Under the pieces are notes generated by a model. That model was not told the DNA's origin. It worked only from the letters and a program-made list of their open reading frames with translations, and made no database searches. Shown piece by piece: positions 9,402-18,241 of a stretch of DNA of 64,000 nucleotides (position 1 is the first letter of the stretch; each line of letters starts with the position of its first letter). Source of the stretch: Nitrospira defluvii (GTDB taxonomy: Bacteria > Nitrospirota > Nitrospiria > Nitrospirales > Nitrospiraceae); NCBI GenBank assembly GCA_011525625.1, contig WYAX01000017.1:1-64000 (forward strand). Direction: 5' to 3'. The position numbers and the translations under genes were made by a program.

Positions 9402-9781
9402 GCGGCGGATCCTTGGATTGTGCTCAGGAACCGACCAATGAGGTTCTGCCCTAGCATCAGCTCGATCACGAGGAGCCAGGTAACGATCCGCCATCGCAAA
9501 GACAGCAACTGAGCCGCCGTAGCTTCATCGACGCGTCCCCATCGACAGAGGCCTTGCGTCACCACCGGCCATACCAATGCCACAGCGCTGATCACCAACA
9601 ACCGGATTGCCGTGAAGGCGGGCCTCAATAGATCAATCTGGTTCTGGATAGCGACGACCGATGAGGTTTGCACTGAGTGCCATAGGAATGCCCCGATGCA
9701 CAGCGTCATTCCGAAAGCCGACAGTGTCAGCAGGATGAACCAGCGTCGACGTCGGGTGATTCCGCTACGGAACGCGACCAT
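9398..9781 (-). CDS. Small ICE membrane protein upstream of traG
   Basis: 127 residues with three or four membrane helices: about 13-30 (WFILLTLSAFGMTLCIGAF), 52-70 (LLVISAVALVWPVVTQGL) and 90-108 (WRIVTWLLVIELMLGQNL). It sits between the PFL_4711-type gene and traG, overlapping both (17 and 4 bases), so it is translationally coupled. A short membrane protein occupies this place in related ICEs; its job is not known, and a scaffold role in the secretion channel is only inferred from position. Confidence 0.7.
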   Translation of the reverse strand: MVAFRSGITRRRRWFILLTLSAFGMTLCIGAFLWHSVQTSSVVAIQNQIDLLRPAFTAIRLLVISAVALVWPVVTQGLCRWGRVDEATAAQLLSLRWRIVTWLLVIELMLGQNLIGRFLSTIQGSAA

Positions 9782-11126
9782 TGGTCAGCGGCCTGGGGTC
9801 GATCGTTGGCACCGTGGGTGTATTCAAAGAGGCCTGGCGTCGCGCCGCGGCGCGCTGGAGCAACATGCTCACCGTGTCGGAGACGACCTCCTTGCGCACC
9901 CGGGTCTCGAACAAGAGATTTTCTATCTCCTTGTCGAGTTCAGCGATGGATGTGTCAGCATGCTCGCGGGCCACCTCGGTGGCGTAGACCTCCGGCACCT
10001 GTCGGCCGGTAAGTAGCAATCGTCGGGCGAACAACGCCTTTTCCACCGTACGTGCAGTGCTGATCTCCGAGACCAGCCGACCCATGATCAGGCTCTGTTC
10101 GGAGGCCGGCATCTCGCGAATCGCTTCGATGACCTGGCGGGTGATGGCCACTCCTGGGGCGGCGATGTTTTCCAGGTTGACAAGAGTTGGAGGTGTTGTA
10201 CCGCCGACTAGATTCTGAATCTCCACCGTTACTGCACTTGATTCTTGATACAGCTTTGGCAACAGGCCGGTGCCGGGAATACTGTCCTTGCGGCAGGTAT
10301 CGCAAGTGGTGACAATATTCTCGCCTACCACATCCACCACCCAGTTTCTGGCATCGACGGGTGTCGCCCAGACCTCGGACAGCCGGGTTGCCGCGGCCGG
10401 TGGTATTGGGCCGGTCGCAGTGACGGGTCGGTTCATGTTGAGGTTGTACCCTGCCCTCACGATGTCACCAGTGAATTCCAGGACCGGTTGCCCCGAGCCG
10501 CCGGCTTGACCGCCAACCCAGGGAACGCCGTTGTTGCCGTTCGAGGTCTCGACCGCGTCTTTCGCGGTCACGGCGTCGTTACCGCCTACCCCCATCTGCA
10601 GTTTCCAGTCGTTGCCTTTGGACAAGGAGATGAGATCCGCGTAGGGATTCTTGCCCTGGGCGATCTCGGCCTCCATCTGCTCGCAGGACTTGGTGGCAAG
10701 CTGCATGGTCTCTTCGGCCTTGAGCAGCGCGTTCTGGAACATGTCATAGAGTCCGGGATTCGCCCGTTGCAGGATAAGCGCCGGCAGGGCGGCAATGGCA
10801 GCACTCGCCGCGGCGGTCATGGCGTTCAGCATATTGTCGACACCGGAACCAATGTCGTTCAGCGTATTAGTAACCGCCGCGACAGGATCGAACTTGCCGC
10901 AGCTGTAGCCAAGCCCAAGCTGTGCCGAGCCACCCAGCGTGACGGAAGTAACCAGAGGATTGGCTGGCGCGGAGACTGGCTCTGCCCCACCGATCTCGTA
11001 ATACCACAGGCTATCTTCCGTGGGTGCCTGGGCAGCATCGGCGCTACCCCACATCGCCAATTGGACCAGTATCGATGCGACAGTGATTCGAAGATTGATC
11101 CGGGTGGATCGTCGTGGTTTGGTCAT
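9765..11126 (-). CDS. Integrating conjugative element protein, PFL_4711 family (TIGR03755)
   Basis: 453 residues from the ATG at 11126, chosen because AGGGG lies 8-12 bases upstream and an export signal starts there (INLRITVASILVQLAMWGSADA). The mature protein has a Cys-rich central segment (TTCDTCRK) and long helical C-terminal stretches, and appears periplasmic. It is the counterpart of TraH-like proteins in this secretion class, which act with TraG and the pilus assembly proteins in the periplasm. Order with the neighbouring PFL_4709 and PFL_4710 genes matches PFGI-1. Confidence 0.85.
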   Translation of the reverse strand: MTKPRRSTRINLRITVASILVQLAMWGSADAAQAPTEDSLWYYEIGGAEPVSAPANPLVTSVTLGGSAQLGLGYSCGKFDPVAAVTNTLNDIGSGVDNMLNAMTAAASAAIAALPALILQRANPGLYDMFQNALLKAEETMQLATKSCEQMEAEIAQGKNPYADLISLSKGNDWKLQMGVGGNDAVTAKDAVETSNGNNGVPWVGGQAGGSGQPVLEFTGDIVRAGYNLNMNRPVTATGPIPPAAATRLSEVWATPVDARNWVVDVVGENIVTTCDTCRKDSIPGTGLLPKLYQESSAVTVEIQNLVGGTTPPTLVNLENIAAPGVAITRQVIEAIREMPASEQSLIMGRLVSEISTARTVEKALFARRLLLTGRQVPEVYATEVAREHADTSIAELDKEIENLLFETRVRKEVVSDTVSMLLQRAAARRQASLNTPTVPTIDPRPLTNGRVP

Positions 11127-11146
11127 TACGTACCCCTGTTTGCCCC

Positions 11147-12172
11147 TCATGGTGGATAGGAGATCCAGTTGATGTCGAACAAGAACCACTGACCACGCCG
11201 CTGACAGCACTGATAGGGGCGCCAGAGATTCCAGACATAGTCACCCTCCTCGTCGACCCGTCCGCCGCCCCACCCGGTAAGACTCGCCAGATCGTTCGTG
11301 CCGAATGCTTCACAACTCGTCTCGGTACGCGGGATCAGCATTTGCCAAATGCCCGAGCGAGGATCGTTCTCCCTGAGGGGGCCAGGTGACCAGACTCTGA
11401 GCCCGGATGACGACGGCGTAATGGGAACGTAGAGGTGTGGTTGTGCCGTACGAGTTACGATATCTCCCGCTCGCTGGGCGTTTATGGCGGCCGCCTTGGG
11501 CTCTTCCGATTGGGTGGTCCACCCGGTACGGGGATGTACACCACCCCAGGTCTGTAGTGGCCAGGCGCCTATCTCGCGCAGTCCCGGGATGAAACTCGCG
11601 GGATAAAAGATCTCGGGGACTTCCTGACGCCACGCCAACGCATCGAGCCCGGATTGGAAGTACGGGACCAGGGAGGTAGTTTCAGACGGACACAACATTC
11701 CTGCACCGGCAACAATCCCAGAGAGCGAACTGAGTGGGTGGCCGATGGCATCCGACTCGCGGAAAACCAGGTTCTTGTGGTCGCGGTGACGGGAACTTCC
11801 CTCTGTGCGATTGCCAGCACTGTTGATGGGTACGGGCAGCAAAGACCCCAACAAGCCATTGGCGGCTGTCTGTTGGGCCAGGCCCAGTGTGGCTCGAATC
11901 TCTACCCAGGGATTGGCGCCCAGTTCGTTATAGCTGCTGATCACGAGATCCGGGTTGTAGTGACCGACCTTGAGGGAGGTTCTGACGCGACAACCCCTCC
12001 AGGAACAGCGCAACCAGAAACAGGCACCAACGGGCATCCAGCGCATACAGGTCAATGCGGCCGCGGTGGTATTGGAGACGATCTCCGCAGTTGTGATGGA
12101 ACCCGCCCGACCGGCGAGTGGCGTGATCAACAGGACTGCCAAACTGACCGACAAAAACCTCCGCCCGCTCAC
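11147..12172 (-). CDS. Integrating conjugative element protein, PFL_4710 family (TIGR03756)
   Basis: 341 residues with an N-terminal signal (FLSVSLAVLLITPLAGRAGS) and a following hydrophobic, Cys-containing stretch (TCMRWMPVGACFWLRCSW). Further cysteines near the C terminus (CEAFG, YQCCQRRGQWFLF) suggest disulfides in the periplasm. This is the TraU-like protein of type G systems, needed for pilus assembly or DNA transfer. It lies 17 bases after PFL_4709 and 20 before PFL_4711. Nothing is missing compared with the usual length. Confidence 0.85.
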   Translation of the reverse strand: MSGRRFLSVSLAVLLITPLAGRAGSITTAEIVSNTTAAALTCMRWMPVGACFWLRCSWRGCRVRTSLKVGHYNPDLVISSYNELGANPWVEIRATLGLAQQTAANGLLGSLLPVPINSAGNRTEGSSRHRDHKNLVFRESDAIGHPLSSLSGIVAGAGMLCPSETTSLVPYFQSGLDALAWRQEVPEIFYPASFIPGLREIGAWPLQTWGGVHPRTGWTTQSEEPKAAAINAQRAGDIVTRTAQPHLYVPITPSSSGLRVWSPGPLRENDPRSGIWQMLIPRTETSCEAFGTNDLASLTGWGGGRVDEEGDYVWNLWRPYQCCQRRGQWFLFDINWISYPP

Positions 12173-12189
12173 TATGTGCTACTTTCCTG

Positions 12190-12669
12190 TCACTGCTGGT
12201 AGCGATGCAGTGCTTCGCGGAGATGGGTCACACCGTAGATCGCCAGTTTCCCGTCGAACACGATGGCCGGATAGCGATCGACGCCATACTGCACCGCCTT
12301 CGCCAATCCCACGGCACTATGCTGTAGATCTACGCGCTCCGACGTCGGTAGCTGCTGGATACGCTGAAGGACGATGCGTTTGGAGTTTTCTGGGTCGTTT
12401 GGAAGATCGCGGGACAGGTTTGTCTGGATACGCTTTATGCCATCCACCCGATAGACTTGAAGCTCTGTTCCTGGAGGCAGTCCTAGACGGGCCGCGGCAG
12501 GCACCGTCACCTCCTTCGGGCCCACCGTAAATACTTCGATCCGATTCGGACCCGTGATGGGTGCCGCACCCACACGGATGAGCGCAAGGCTCAGACACAA
12601 CGACAGCAAGACCAACTGTACAAACCGGTGGCGGTCGATGCGATGAGCAAAGGGCAGAATCGAAGACAT
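12190..12669 (-). CDS. Integrating conjugative element protein, PFL_4709 family (TIGR03757)
   Basis: 159 residues with a signal sequence (VQLVLLSLCLSLALIRVGAA). The C-terminal YPAIVFDGKLAIYGVTHLREAL resembles the thioredoxin-like fold of TrbC/TraW-type proteins but lacks a CxxC pair. In F-like systems the equivalent protein acts with TraU in the periplasm. This is the first transfer gene after cargo block 2; the gene upstream in other elements (traC) is 5.5 kb away here, so it must have its own promoter, presumably in 12670-12814. Confidence 0.8.
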   Translation of the reverse strand: MSSILPFAHRIDRHRFVQLVLLSLCLSLALIRVGAAPITGPNRIEVFTVGPKEVTVPAAARLGLPPGTELQVYRVDGIKRIQTNLSRDLPNDPENSKRIVLQRIQQLPTSERVDLQHSAVGLAKAVQYGVDRYPAIVFDGKLAIYGVTHLREALHRYQQ

Positions 12670-12814
12670 GGCCGTAAGCCTGCACCAGGCTGGAAAGTCC
12701 TTCGATGGGAAACCAAGTCAACCCCTGTCGGGATTTCGGCCGTTAGCGGCTCATTGACTTGACTGAACTCACGGCAGATGCTTTGGCATATGTCTCCGAT
12801 TGGAGAGTACTCGA

Positions 12815-13057
12815 ATGACCGCCCCTGAACGGCGTGCGCGCCTATTCCGTAACGGGCGAAACCAGGCGCTACGCATCCCCCGCGAATTTGAACTGAAAGG
12901 CGAAGAAGCAGTTATCCGCAAGGAAGGTGATCGACTGATCGTGGAGCCGATCCGTAAGAGCAGGCTGCTGGCTCTGCTGGCTTCCCTGGAACCGCTAGAC
13001 GTGCCCTTCCCCAATGTGGACAAAGATCTACCCCCGCTGGATGACGTAGCCTTGTGA
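12815..13057 (+). CDS. vapB: AbrB/MazE-fold antitoxin, VapB type
   Basis: 80 residues from the ATG at 12815. The swapped-hairpin AbrB domain is at about 4-45 (RLFRNGRNQALRIPREFELKGEEAVIRKEGDRLIVEP split by loops), followed by a short toxin-binding tail ending PLDDVAL. The stop overlaps the GTG start of the vapC frame as GTGA. Because vapC is broken, this antitoxin may persist as a free repressor or anti-addiction factor. Divergent to the PFL_4709 gene. Confidence 0.85.
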   Translation: MTAPERRARLFRNGRNQALRIPREFELKGEEAVIRKEGDRLIVEPIRKSRLLALLASLEPLDVPFPNVDKDLPPLDDVAL

Positions 13058-13467
13058 GCACGTCAATGGCGTATCTGCTAGATACCAACATCCTCTCCAA
13101 TCTGGTTCGCGATCCATAGGGTGCGGTGGCGGGCTGAATTGAGAAGGAAGGTGAGGACGGTGTCTGCACCAGTATCGTGGTCACGGCGGGACTCCGCTAT
13201 GGCGCCACCAAATCGGGTTCGGACAAACTTGCAGACCGGGTTGATATGCTGCTCTCCGCGCTGGAGATCCTGCCACTGGAAGCACCGACCGACCGTCACT
13301 ACGCACAACTACGCCATCACCTGGCACTCCGGGGAACGCCCATCGGGCCGAACGATTTACTCATTGCTGCCCATGCCCTCGCTGCAGACCTGAAACTCGT
13401 GACCGCCAACGTCGGGGAGTTCTCCCGGGTGCCGGGTCTGAAAGTGGAGAACTGGTTACAGGAATAG
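13054..13467 (+). pseudogene. vapC: vapC PIN-domain toxin, inactivated by two in-frame stops
   Basis: In the frame starting GTG at 13054 (or ATG at 13066) the protein reads MAYLLDTNILSNLVRDP, then TAG (13117-13119), GAVAG, then TGA (13135-13137), and continues as a full PIN domain (EDGVCTSIVVTAGLRYGATKSGS, PIGPNDLLIAAHALA, LVTANVGEFSRV) to 13467. Both stops are one-base changes from codons expected in VapC (Gln and Arg). The acidic residues Asp6, and those of PNDLLIAAHA, are otherwise intact. A truncated second part from 13177 is unlikely to be active because it lacks the first Asp. Confidence 0.85.
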
Positions 13468-13601
13468 CGCGTGAGTTTGGGAAAAGGGGATTCATTTTCT
13501 GGATTTGTTTTTCGTAAGATCACTACGAAAACAAATCTTTCCCGTTTTCTTGCATACTAGTACTACGAACTAAGGGCACAAACGCAGGCTTAAATCTCTG
13601 T

Positions 13602-13907
13602 TTAGATTAGCCCTTTACTTCTCCAAACGAGCGGGCGGCATGTACTGTAAGTTCTTTGGGGTATCTCTGAAAGTACCTCAACCGCTCTCAAGATAATCCA
13701 GAGACCCAATAAAAAGAGACCAACGCTGGCAATGATCCAACTCACCAGGTGGGCGCGACCAAAACTCTCGTAGGCATTGAATTCATCCTGGATGATCCAG
13801 GAGAAGACAAAGATGTCTTCGCGCATGATCATCAATTTAACGATCACCAACGATATATAGATACTCAACAGTGCCCAGAACCAGTTTTCAATCAGATACG
13901 ATATCAA
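13602..13907 (-). CDS. Small membrane protein of unknown function
   Basis: 101 residues. Two clear membrane helices: 5-28 (LIENWFWALLSIYISLVIVKLMI) and 54-76 (LVSWIIASVGLFLLGLWIILRAV), joined by a short polar loop (DEFNAYESFGRAHL) and followed by a basic tail. The family is not recognised. It faces away from the conserved gene at 13973, with 65 bases between them. The AT-rich composition differs from the transfer genes, fitting acquired cargo. Could be a small immunity-like or stress membrane protein; there is nothing to decide. Confidence 0.5.
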   Translation of the reverse strand: MISYLIENWFWALLSIYISLVIVKLMIMREDIFVFSWIIQDEFNAYESFGRAHLVSWIIASVGLFLLGLWIILRAVEVLSEIPQRTYSTCRPLVWRSKGLI

Positions 13908-13972
13908 AATTGCTTTTCCCTTTCATAATGCGTAATAAGCGAATATTTGCACTTCCAATCTGAACCTTGGCC

Positions 13973-14614
13973 ATGTCCAGACAAAACCGAGTAGATCCAT
14001 TCGGGGAACTAATCATAACTCCCGCTCGCGGCCACTGGATGGGCAATCGGGGGTGTCTCCATGACCGAGAGGGACGGTTGACCGGAAAACAATGGTCGCG
14101 CAAACCCTGGATAACGTGCCTCCTAGAGTTCAAAGAAAGGCGGCGGACGATCATGACGCCGGGACAATACACTGAACTATTCTTCCTGGACGAAGTGACC
14201 GCGTTCGCGGCTGGTCACAGGCCCTGTGCTGAGTGCAGGCGTGATGCCTACAACCGGTTCAAGAAAAGTTGGCTCGCGGCCAACGCCGACCGGATCGATG
14301 GTTCCAGCATCAAACTGATTGATGATTATCTTCACGATGAACGAATTGACCCGCTAACAAAATTACGCCGTACCTGCTCAGGGCCACTCTCCGATTTACC
14401 CAACGGGACTTTTGTCCAACTTCCGAATTCAGGTGTCGCCTGGTTGTTGTTTAATGGACGTCTCTGGCGTTGGAGTGCTGAGGGATATTATGACTCACGT
14501 CCCTCAACGAAGATTAGCGAAGTACAGATTCTCACACCGCCCTCCATCTGCAGAGCGTTTCAATTCGGCTACCGTCCACAAGTACACCATTCAGCAAATG
14601 TGGCGGTCCAGTAA
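13973..14614 (+). CDS. Conserved hypothetical protein with HRPCAECRR motif
   Basis: 213 residues from the ATG at 13973. I recognise a widespread but unnamed family of proteobacterial proteins sharing NRVDPFGE, TPARGHWMGNRGCLHD, FLDEVTAFAAGHRPCAECRRDAYNRF (in parts), LPNGTFV and TPPSICRAFQFGYRP. The Cys pair in RPCAECRR recalls the metal-binding Cys of Ada-type N-terminal domains and may bind zinc. No secretion signal or membrane segment. It is usually a lone chromosomal gene, so its presence here is as a passenger. Function unknown; a nucleic-acid or repair role is only suggested by the Cys motif. Confidence 0.75.
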   Translation: MSRQNRVDPFGELIITPARGHWMGNRGCLHDREGRLTGKQWSRKPWITCLLEFKERRRTIMTPGQYTELFFLDEVTAFAAGHRPCAECRRDAYNRFKKSWLAANADRIDGSSIKLIDDYLHDERIDPLTKLRRTCSGPLSDLPNGTFVQLPNSGVAWLLFNGRLWRWSAEGYYDSRPSTKISEVQILTPPSICRAFQFGYRPQVHHSANVAVQ

Positions 14615-14818
14615 CTGTTCGCTTCTGCACAAACTCGACATTTTGTTTGGGTATATTTCTAACGGTACCATCAGCTTCGTAGAATCCAACCGGCGGTTAA
14701 CCTGAAACCCTATAATTTACTCCTACAATGGGATCCGAATCCTATTGTACTTTTCTTAGTACGTTAATCGCGAGGTCGTACAATCACACTTGCAACAATT
14801 CCGCGAAGCGAAACCAAC

Positions 14819-16033
14819 CTACTTGACATAGTCTCCCGCCCAGATTGTGTTAACCGTAGTGCTGTACTCCTTCTGAACCTCTCTGACATAGTTTTCCAGT
14901 TCAGGAGAAGCATCCGCAATAACCATGAGATACTGAATGCTCTTCTCTCGACGAATACCTTCGAGATGGGACTGCGCGTTGATGGCTGGCCTCAGCTCGT
15001 GATGCAGTTTATGAATGTCGTCATTTAGGAGCCTGATCTTATCTTCGATACTTCCCCCGTTAAAGCTCTTGCTTCCCTTAATTTCGATGACGGCTTCCAG
15101 ACTCTCGAGTTTTTCGAAGTCATTCTGCCTCTTTTGATCTCTATTGACTCCTAAATGAAATCGCCCATCGAAGTCTTTATCGAATACAGCCATATCAGGT
15201 AACCAATATGCTGCTCTCGAACCGGGTTTTTTCGCAAAATGAAAGAATACCTCACTCGCACACTGAGTTTCGCGCAAACCTGAACTTCTCAGGCAGTGGT
15301 ACAAGTTCCCTTGTGCGAAGGTTTCATCTTTGGGTTCAACGGTGGCTACTTCGGTGAAATAGGCTCGCCAATCAAAATTGTTGAAGTCAAAATTGGGGGT
15401 TTCTCTGATGTCAATCTTCGACTCATTGGAAACATCATATATTTCATCTCCACCTGTGCTGAACCAGCGTGCGTTATCACGGTATTCCGGTGTTCCGTAG
15501 ACGAACCCGATCGATTGTTCTTTCGCCATGGCGGAATAGTGCTCAATGTCACAATTCTCGAAACCTCTTCGCATGTAAGCGGGTTCAATGCATACTTGGA
15601 TTGCTCTGTGTATATAATCATTCCTCAGGCGATTAAACGTGTGCAGTTTATCTAAGTCTTTCAGAATTCCACCCGTCTTGTTCGCACCATGTTTTCCGTC
15701 GACTTCCTTTGCTTTTTTCAATGAATTGCGATAACTGTTCGCACCTGCCTTGAGTTCAATTGCATACTTTTCATTACCTACCGTTAAAACGAAATCCAAC
15801 GACCCCGTCTTTCCGTTATGCAGTTTGATCTTAACTTCACGATCGACCCGGCCGATCTCCGGATGCTGAAGTGCGTTGTTATACAGCATGCACTGATAGA
15901 GACCTTCTGATCCACAGATAGCGCGTGCTTCTGCGATCGTATCATTGATGACCTGCCTGATAGCCCGGTTGATTTCCATTATTCTATCCTTCATCCGTCT
16001 GATTGCTGGTGTGCTTTGCAGGTATTGCAGCAA
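14819..16033 (-). CDS. Putative nuclease with two PD-(D/E)XK-like repeats
   Basis: 404 residues. Two segments share the same plan. Repeat 1: LYQCMLYNNAL, a Glu at 66, GSLDFVL with Asp80, and YAIELKAG with Glu93 and Lys95. Repeat 2: LYHCLRSSGL, Glu261, LPDMAVF with Asp280, and AVIEIKGS with Glu317 and Lys319. Each has the E ... D ... ExK layout of a PD-(D/E)XK nuclease, so this looks like an internal duplication with two potentially active sites. Starts at 15994 or 15979 are also possible. It follows the DUF4258-like gene by 44 bases on the same strand, as the last gene of a three-gene operon. Family name unknown; restriction-like defence or DNA repair are the main possibilities. Confidence 0.7.
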   Translation of the reverse strand: MLQYLQSTPAIRRMKDRIMEINRAIRQVINDTIAEARAICGSEGLYQCMLYNNALQHPEIGRVDREVKIKLHNGKTGSLDFVLTVGNEKYAIELKAGANSYRNSLKKAKEVDGKHGANKTGGILKDLDKLHTFNRLRNDYIHRAIQVCIEPAYMRRGFENCDIEHYSAMAKEQSIGFVYGTPEYRDNARWFSTGGDEIYDVSNESKIDIRETPNFDFNNFDWRAYFTEVATVEPKDETFAQGNLYHCLRSSGLRETQCASEVFFHFAKKPGSRAAYWLPDMAVFDKDFDGRFHLGVNRDQKRQNDFEKLESLEAVIEIKGSKSFNGGSIEDKIRLLNDDIHKLHHELRPAINAQSHLEGIRREKSIQYLMVIADASPELENYVREVQKEYSTTVNTIWAGDYVK

Positions 16034-16077
16034 TTCAATATGGCTGCAAATTGAACTAGCAGCCCCATGAACACACG

Positions 16078-16371
16078 CTAATCTGCAGCGAGCAGTTTTT
16101 TCACTCGCCGTTTATCCGCCCAGTATGCGGTAATAATCACACCGCAATCGTCCACCACAACGGCATCGGTGAGTCGTTCGATCCGCTTGACTCTTTCCCG
16201 CAGCGACTTCAAGCAGGCACGCTGTGCACTCTTCGTCAGCATGTATCCGTCTGAAAAGGGCTCGCCATAGCGCAGAACGAGTTCGATGTCAGTCTTGTTA
16301 ATGGCACGCTGTCCCATTCGAACCTGGGCGTGTTCTGTCAGCCGATAGCTGCCTATCCTTTCTGCACTCAT
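16078..16371 (-). CDS. DUF4258-like small protein
   Basis: 97 residues with the pattern LTEHAQVRMGQRAINKTDIE, GEPFSDGYML, then VVVDDCGVIITAYW near the end. This matches the DUF4258 style of small proteins, which have been grouped with RelE/BrnT-like RNase folds; the conserved His in TEHA and the Arg residues would be the active-site candidates. Its start ATG overlaps the stop of the 509-residue gene by four bases (ATGA), so the two are translationally coupled. It may be a toxin or RNase subunit of the operon, but there is no direct proof of activity. Confidence 0.65.
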   Translation of the reverse strand: MSAERIGSYRLTEHAQVRMGQRAINKTDIELVLRYGEPFSDGYMLTKSAQRACLKSLRERVKRIERLTDAVVVDDCGVIITAYWADKRRVKKLLAAD

Positions 16372-17897
16372 GCGATTGTCTCCTCTTCCATGGTCATGAA
16401 AGCCGACTCGGCTGCTTCAAGTTCCTCTCCAATGCTCCACAGTGGACATTGATCAAGAGCGGTAGCTGTACTCCCCCAGTCTCGTTCGAGACTTCCGTCC
16501 TTGATGACTCGCATCAGGTACTTTCGCAACGAGTCGCACTGGTAGGGAAACTCGCGAGGGCGATCCTTTGCGAATACCGTCGCGTTTCCCCAAAGGCTGA
16601 GATGTGCTATGTCCAACGGAACCAGATTGGTGCCTTCGTCGTTGCCGATCTTCGCCAGTACTATCACTTCGTTTTCATCCGGGGAGGGATAGAGAAACAG
16701 CGCAAGATGGTCCGCTGCCAAAAATGCGCCATTACCTACGCTCATCAACTTTTCCGTGTCGGGTAGGAGTTCGGCGGAGAACAGTTTCAACTCCACCGGA
16801 TCGAATTCCTCCACACTACGGACCATCCGCTCGGAATGGTAAAGGTCGAATGCCTGTTGACCGGGATCGCTCCAGCTCGGCGCCTCTACGTTTAAAAAGC
16901 CGGCATAGTGGATCGGAAGCGATTCCAGCGCGTCCCCTATCCAGGACAAAACCAGGGTTTTTCCTGATAGATTGGCGATTCCCTGATCCATCGGATCCGT
17001 ATCACTGAAATAGGTATTCCTCGCAAGGCGCCGCCGTTGTGGTTGTTCTATAAAGATGTCTCGCAGGGTTACTGCCAATTCAGTGAGTTCGCTATCTTCC
17101 CCGGCGACACGTGCTAACTCCTGTAGGGTCGCGCTGCTCTGTTTTTCAGTAAGTTGTAGAAGCGCAGGGATGTTCAGTGCTCGGTACTGCTGCAGCGCAT
17201 CGGCCACAACCACATTGGGTTTCGGGGTGTAATACCCTTCTTCAAAGCTATATTCATCGTCCGGCCAGACGCACTCGCCCCCTAACCTCAGGTGCTGCTC
17301 GCGGACACTGGCGAGTTGACGGAACTTTTCGCGCAGTCCGTGTTTCCTGCCTACACGATTGGCGACGAGCCTGAGCTGCTGGTGAATTCGAAAGCACCAT
17401 TCCGGGATCCCCTCCACCGTTTCATCGATCTTCACACCAACGGTGAGTTCGCGAACGAGATCCAGCAGATTTTCCCCCGGTAGATTGCTGACGGCCTCTA
17501 CAATAGCGAGGTAATACTTATAATCCTTCAGTTGACGCGTACCCGGTTTGGAGAGCGCTGTTATAGCCTTGCTAAAAGCGTTCATGTCTTCCCAGAGCTG
17601 GCCTAGAAGACCATCTTGGCCGGCCCTGTAGATGTCCCGGGTCCGAACGCCGGAGGTTTTTAACCGTGCACGTATTGTGGCTACGTTGTCAGCCCACTGG
17701 GAGGCGCTGGCGTTAGGGATCTTCCCTTTTGCACCGGGAGACTCACTGCCCATGCGCAGTAGATGCAGCAGGCGTTCCGCACTTTCATTGATCTGCTTTT
17801 CCGCCTCTCGAGGCGTTAAGGACTTGTTCCCTGGTTTCCTTTTATCGCGTGGCATAACTGACGGTCGATCGAAGAAATATGCCCCCATGATAGACAT
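16368..17897 (-). CDS. Unknown 509-residue protein, first gene of the nuclease operon
   Basis: Not recognised. Mostly helical for residues 1-290, with a basic N terminus (MPRDKRKPGNKSLTPREAEKQ from the internal ATG at 17855, a plausible real start), then a mixed alpha/beta C-terminal half with TLVLSWIGDALESLPIHYAG and a hydrophobic strand ENEVIVLAKIG. No ATPase, nuclease or membrane signature could be found. The gene is AT-richer than the transfer genes. Coupled by ATGA overlap to the DUF4258-like gene, it probably works with it; a neutraliser, sensor or scaffold is possible, but no function can be assigned. Confidence 0.6.
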   Translation of the reverse strand: MSIMGAYFFDRPSVMPRDKRKPGNKSLTPREAEKQINESAERLLHLLRMGSESPGAKGKIPNASASQWADNVATIRARLKTSGVRTRDIYRAGQDGLLGQLWEDMNAFSKAITALSKPGTRQLKDYKYYLAIVEAVSNLPGENLLDLVRELTVGVKIDETVEGIPEWCFRIHQQLRLVANRVGRKHGLREKFRQLASVREQHLRLGGECVWPDDEYSFEEGYYTPKPNVVVADALQQYRALNIPALLQLTEKQSSATLQELARVAGEDSELTELAVTLRDIFIEQPQRRRLARNTYFSDTDPMDQGIANLSGKTLVLSWIGDALESLPIHYAGFLNVEAPSWSDPGQQAFDLYHSERMVRSVEEFDPVELKLFSAELLPDTEKLMSVGNGAFLAADHLALFLYPSPDENEVIVLAKIGNDEGTNLVPLDIAHLSLWGNATVFAKDRPREFPYQCDSLRKYLMRVIKDGSLERDWGSTATALDQCPLWSIGEELEAAESAFMTMEEETIA

Positions 17898-18241
17898 ATC
17901 CCGTGAATATAAAACCGGTATTCCGTTTTTATTGTAATTATTTTCCGTATTTTTATATGTTGTTTACCGGTTTTTGAATTTATTGGTAATCTCTCTACCC
18001 AGTAATCCCTCAGCAAATCTGGCTTGATACCAGATGTGGACGCCATTGTTATTCACTCGCGGCTCCGAGAGATGCTCGAAGGACATATGCCTGGCCTTGC
18101 ACTCACCGGTTACAACCTTCCATTGGCGCGGGACGCCGCGTCACGACCATGCTCTGGGGCTCACCGGATTCTCTACCGCGTCGCAAAGTTGGAGGGGATC
18201 GGTTTGCATCCCCGACAGACGGTGGATACGTGGCCGGGTCT
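17898..18241. other. Intergenic region between traC and cargo block 2
   Basis: The left part to about 18000 is AT-rich and should contain the promoter of the minus-strand 509-residue gene. Bases 18010-18241 return to the GC-rich style of the ICE. Short frames there have no recognisable product; this may be the eroded end of an ICE gene that normally follows traC. Confidence 0.4.
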
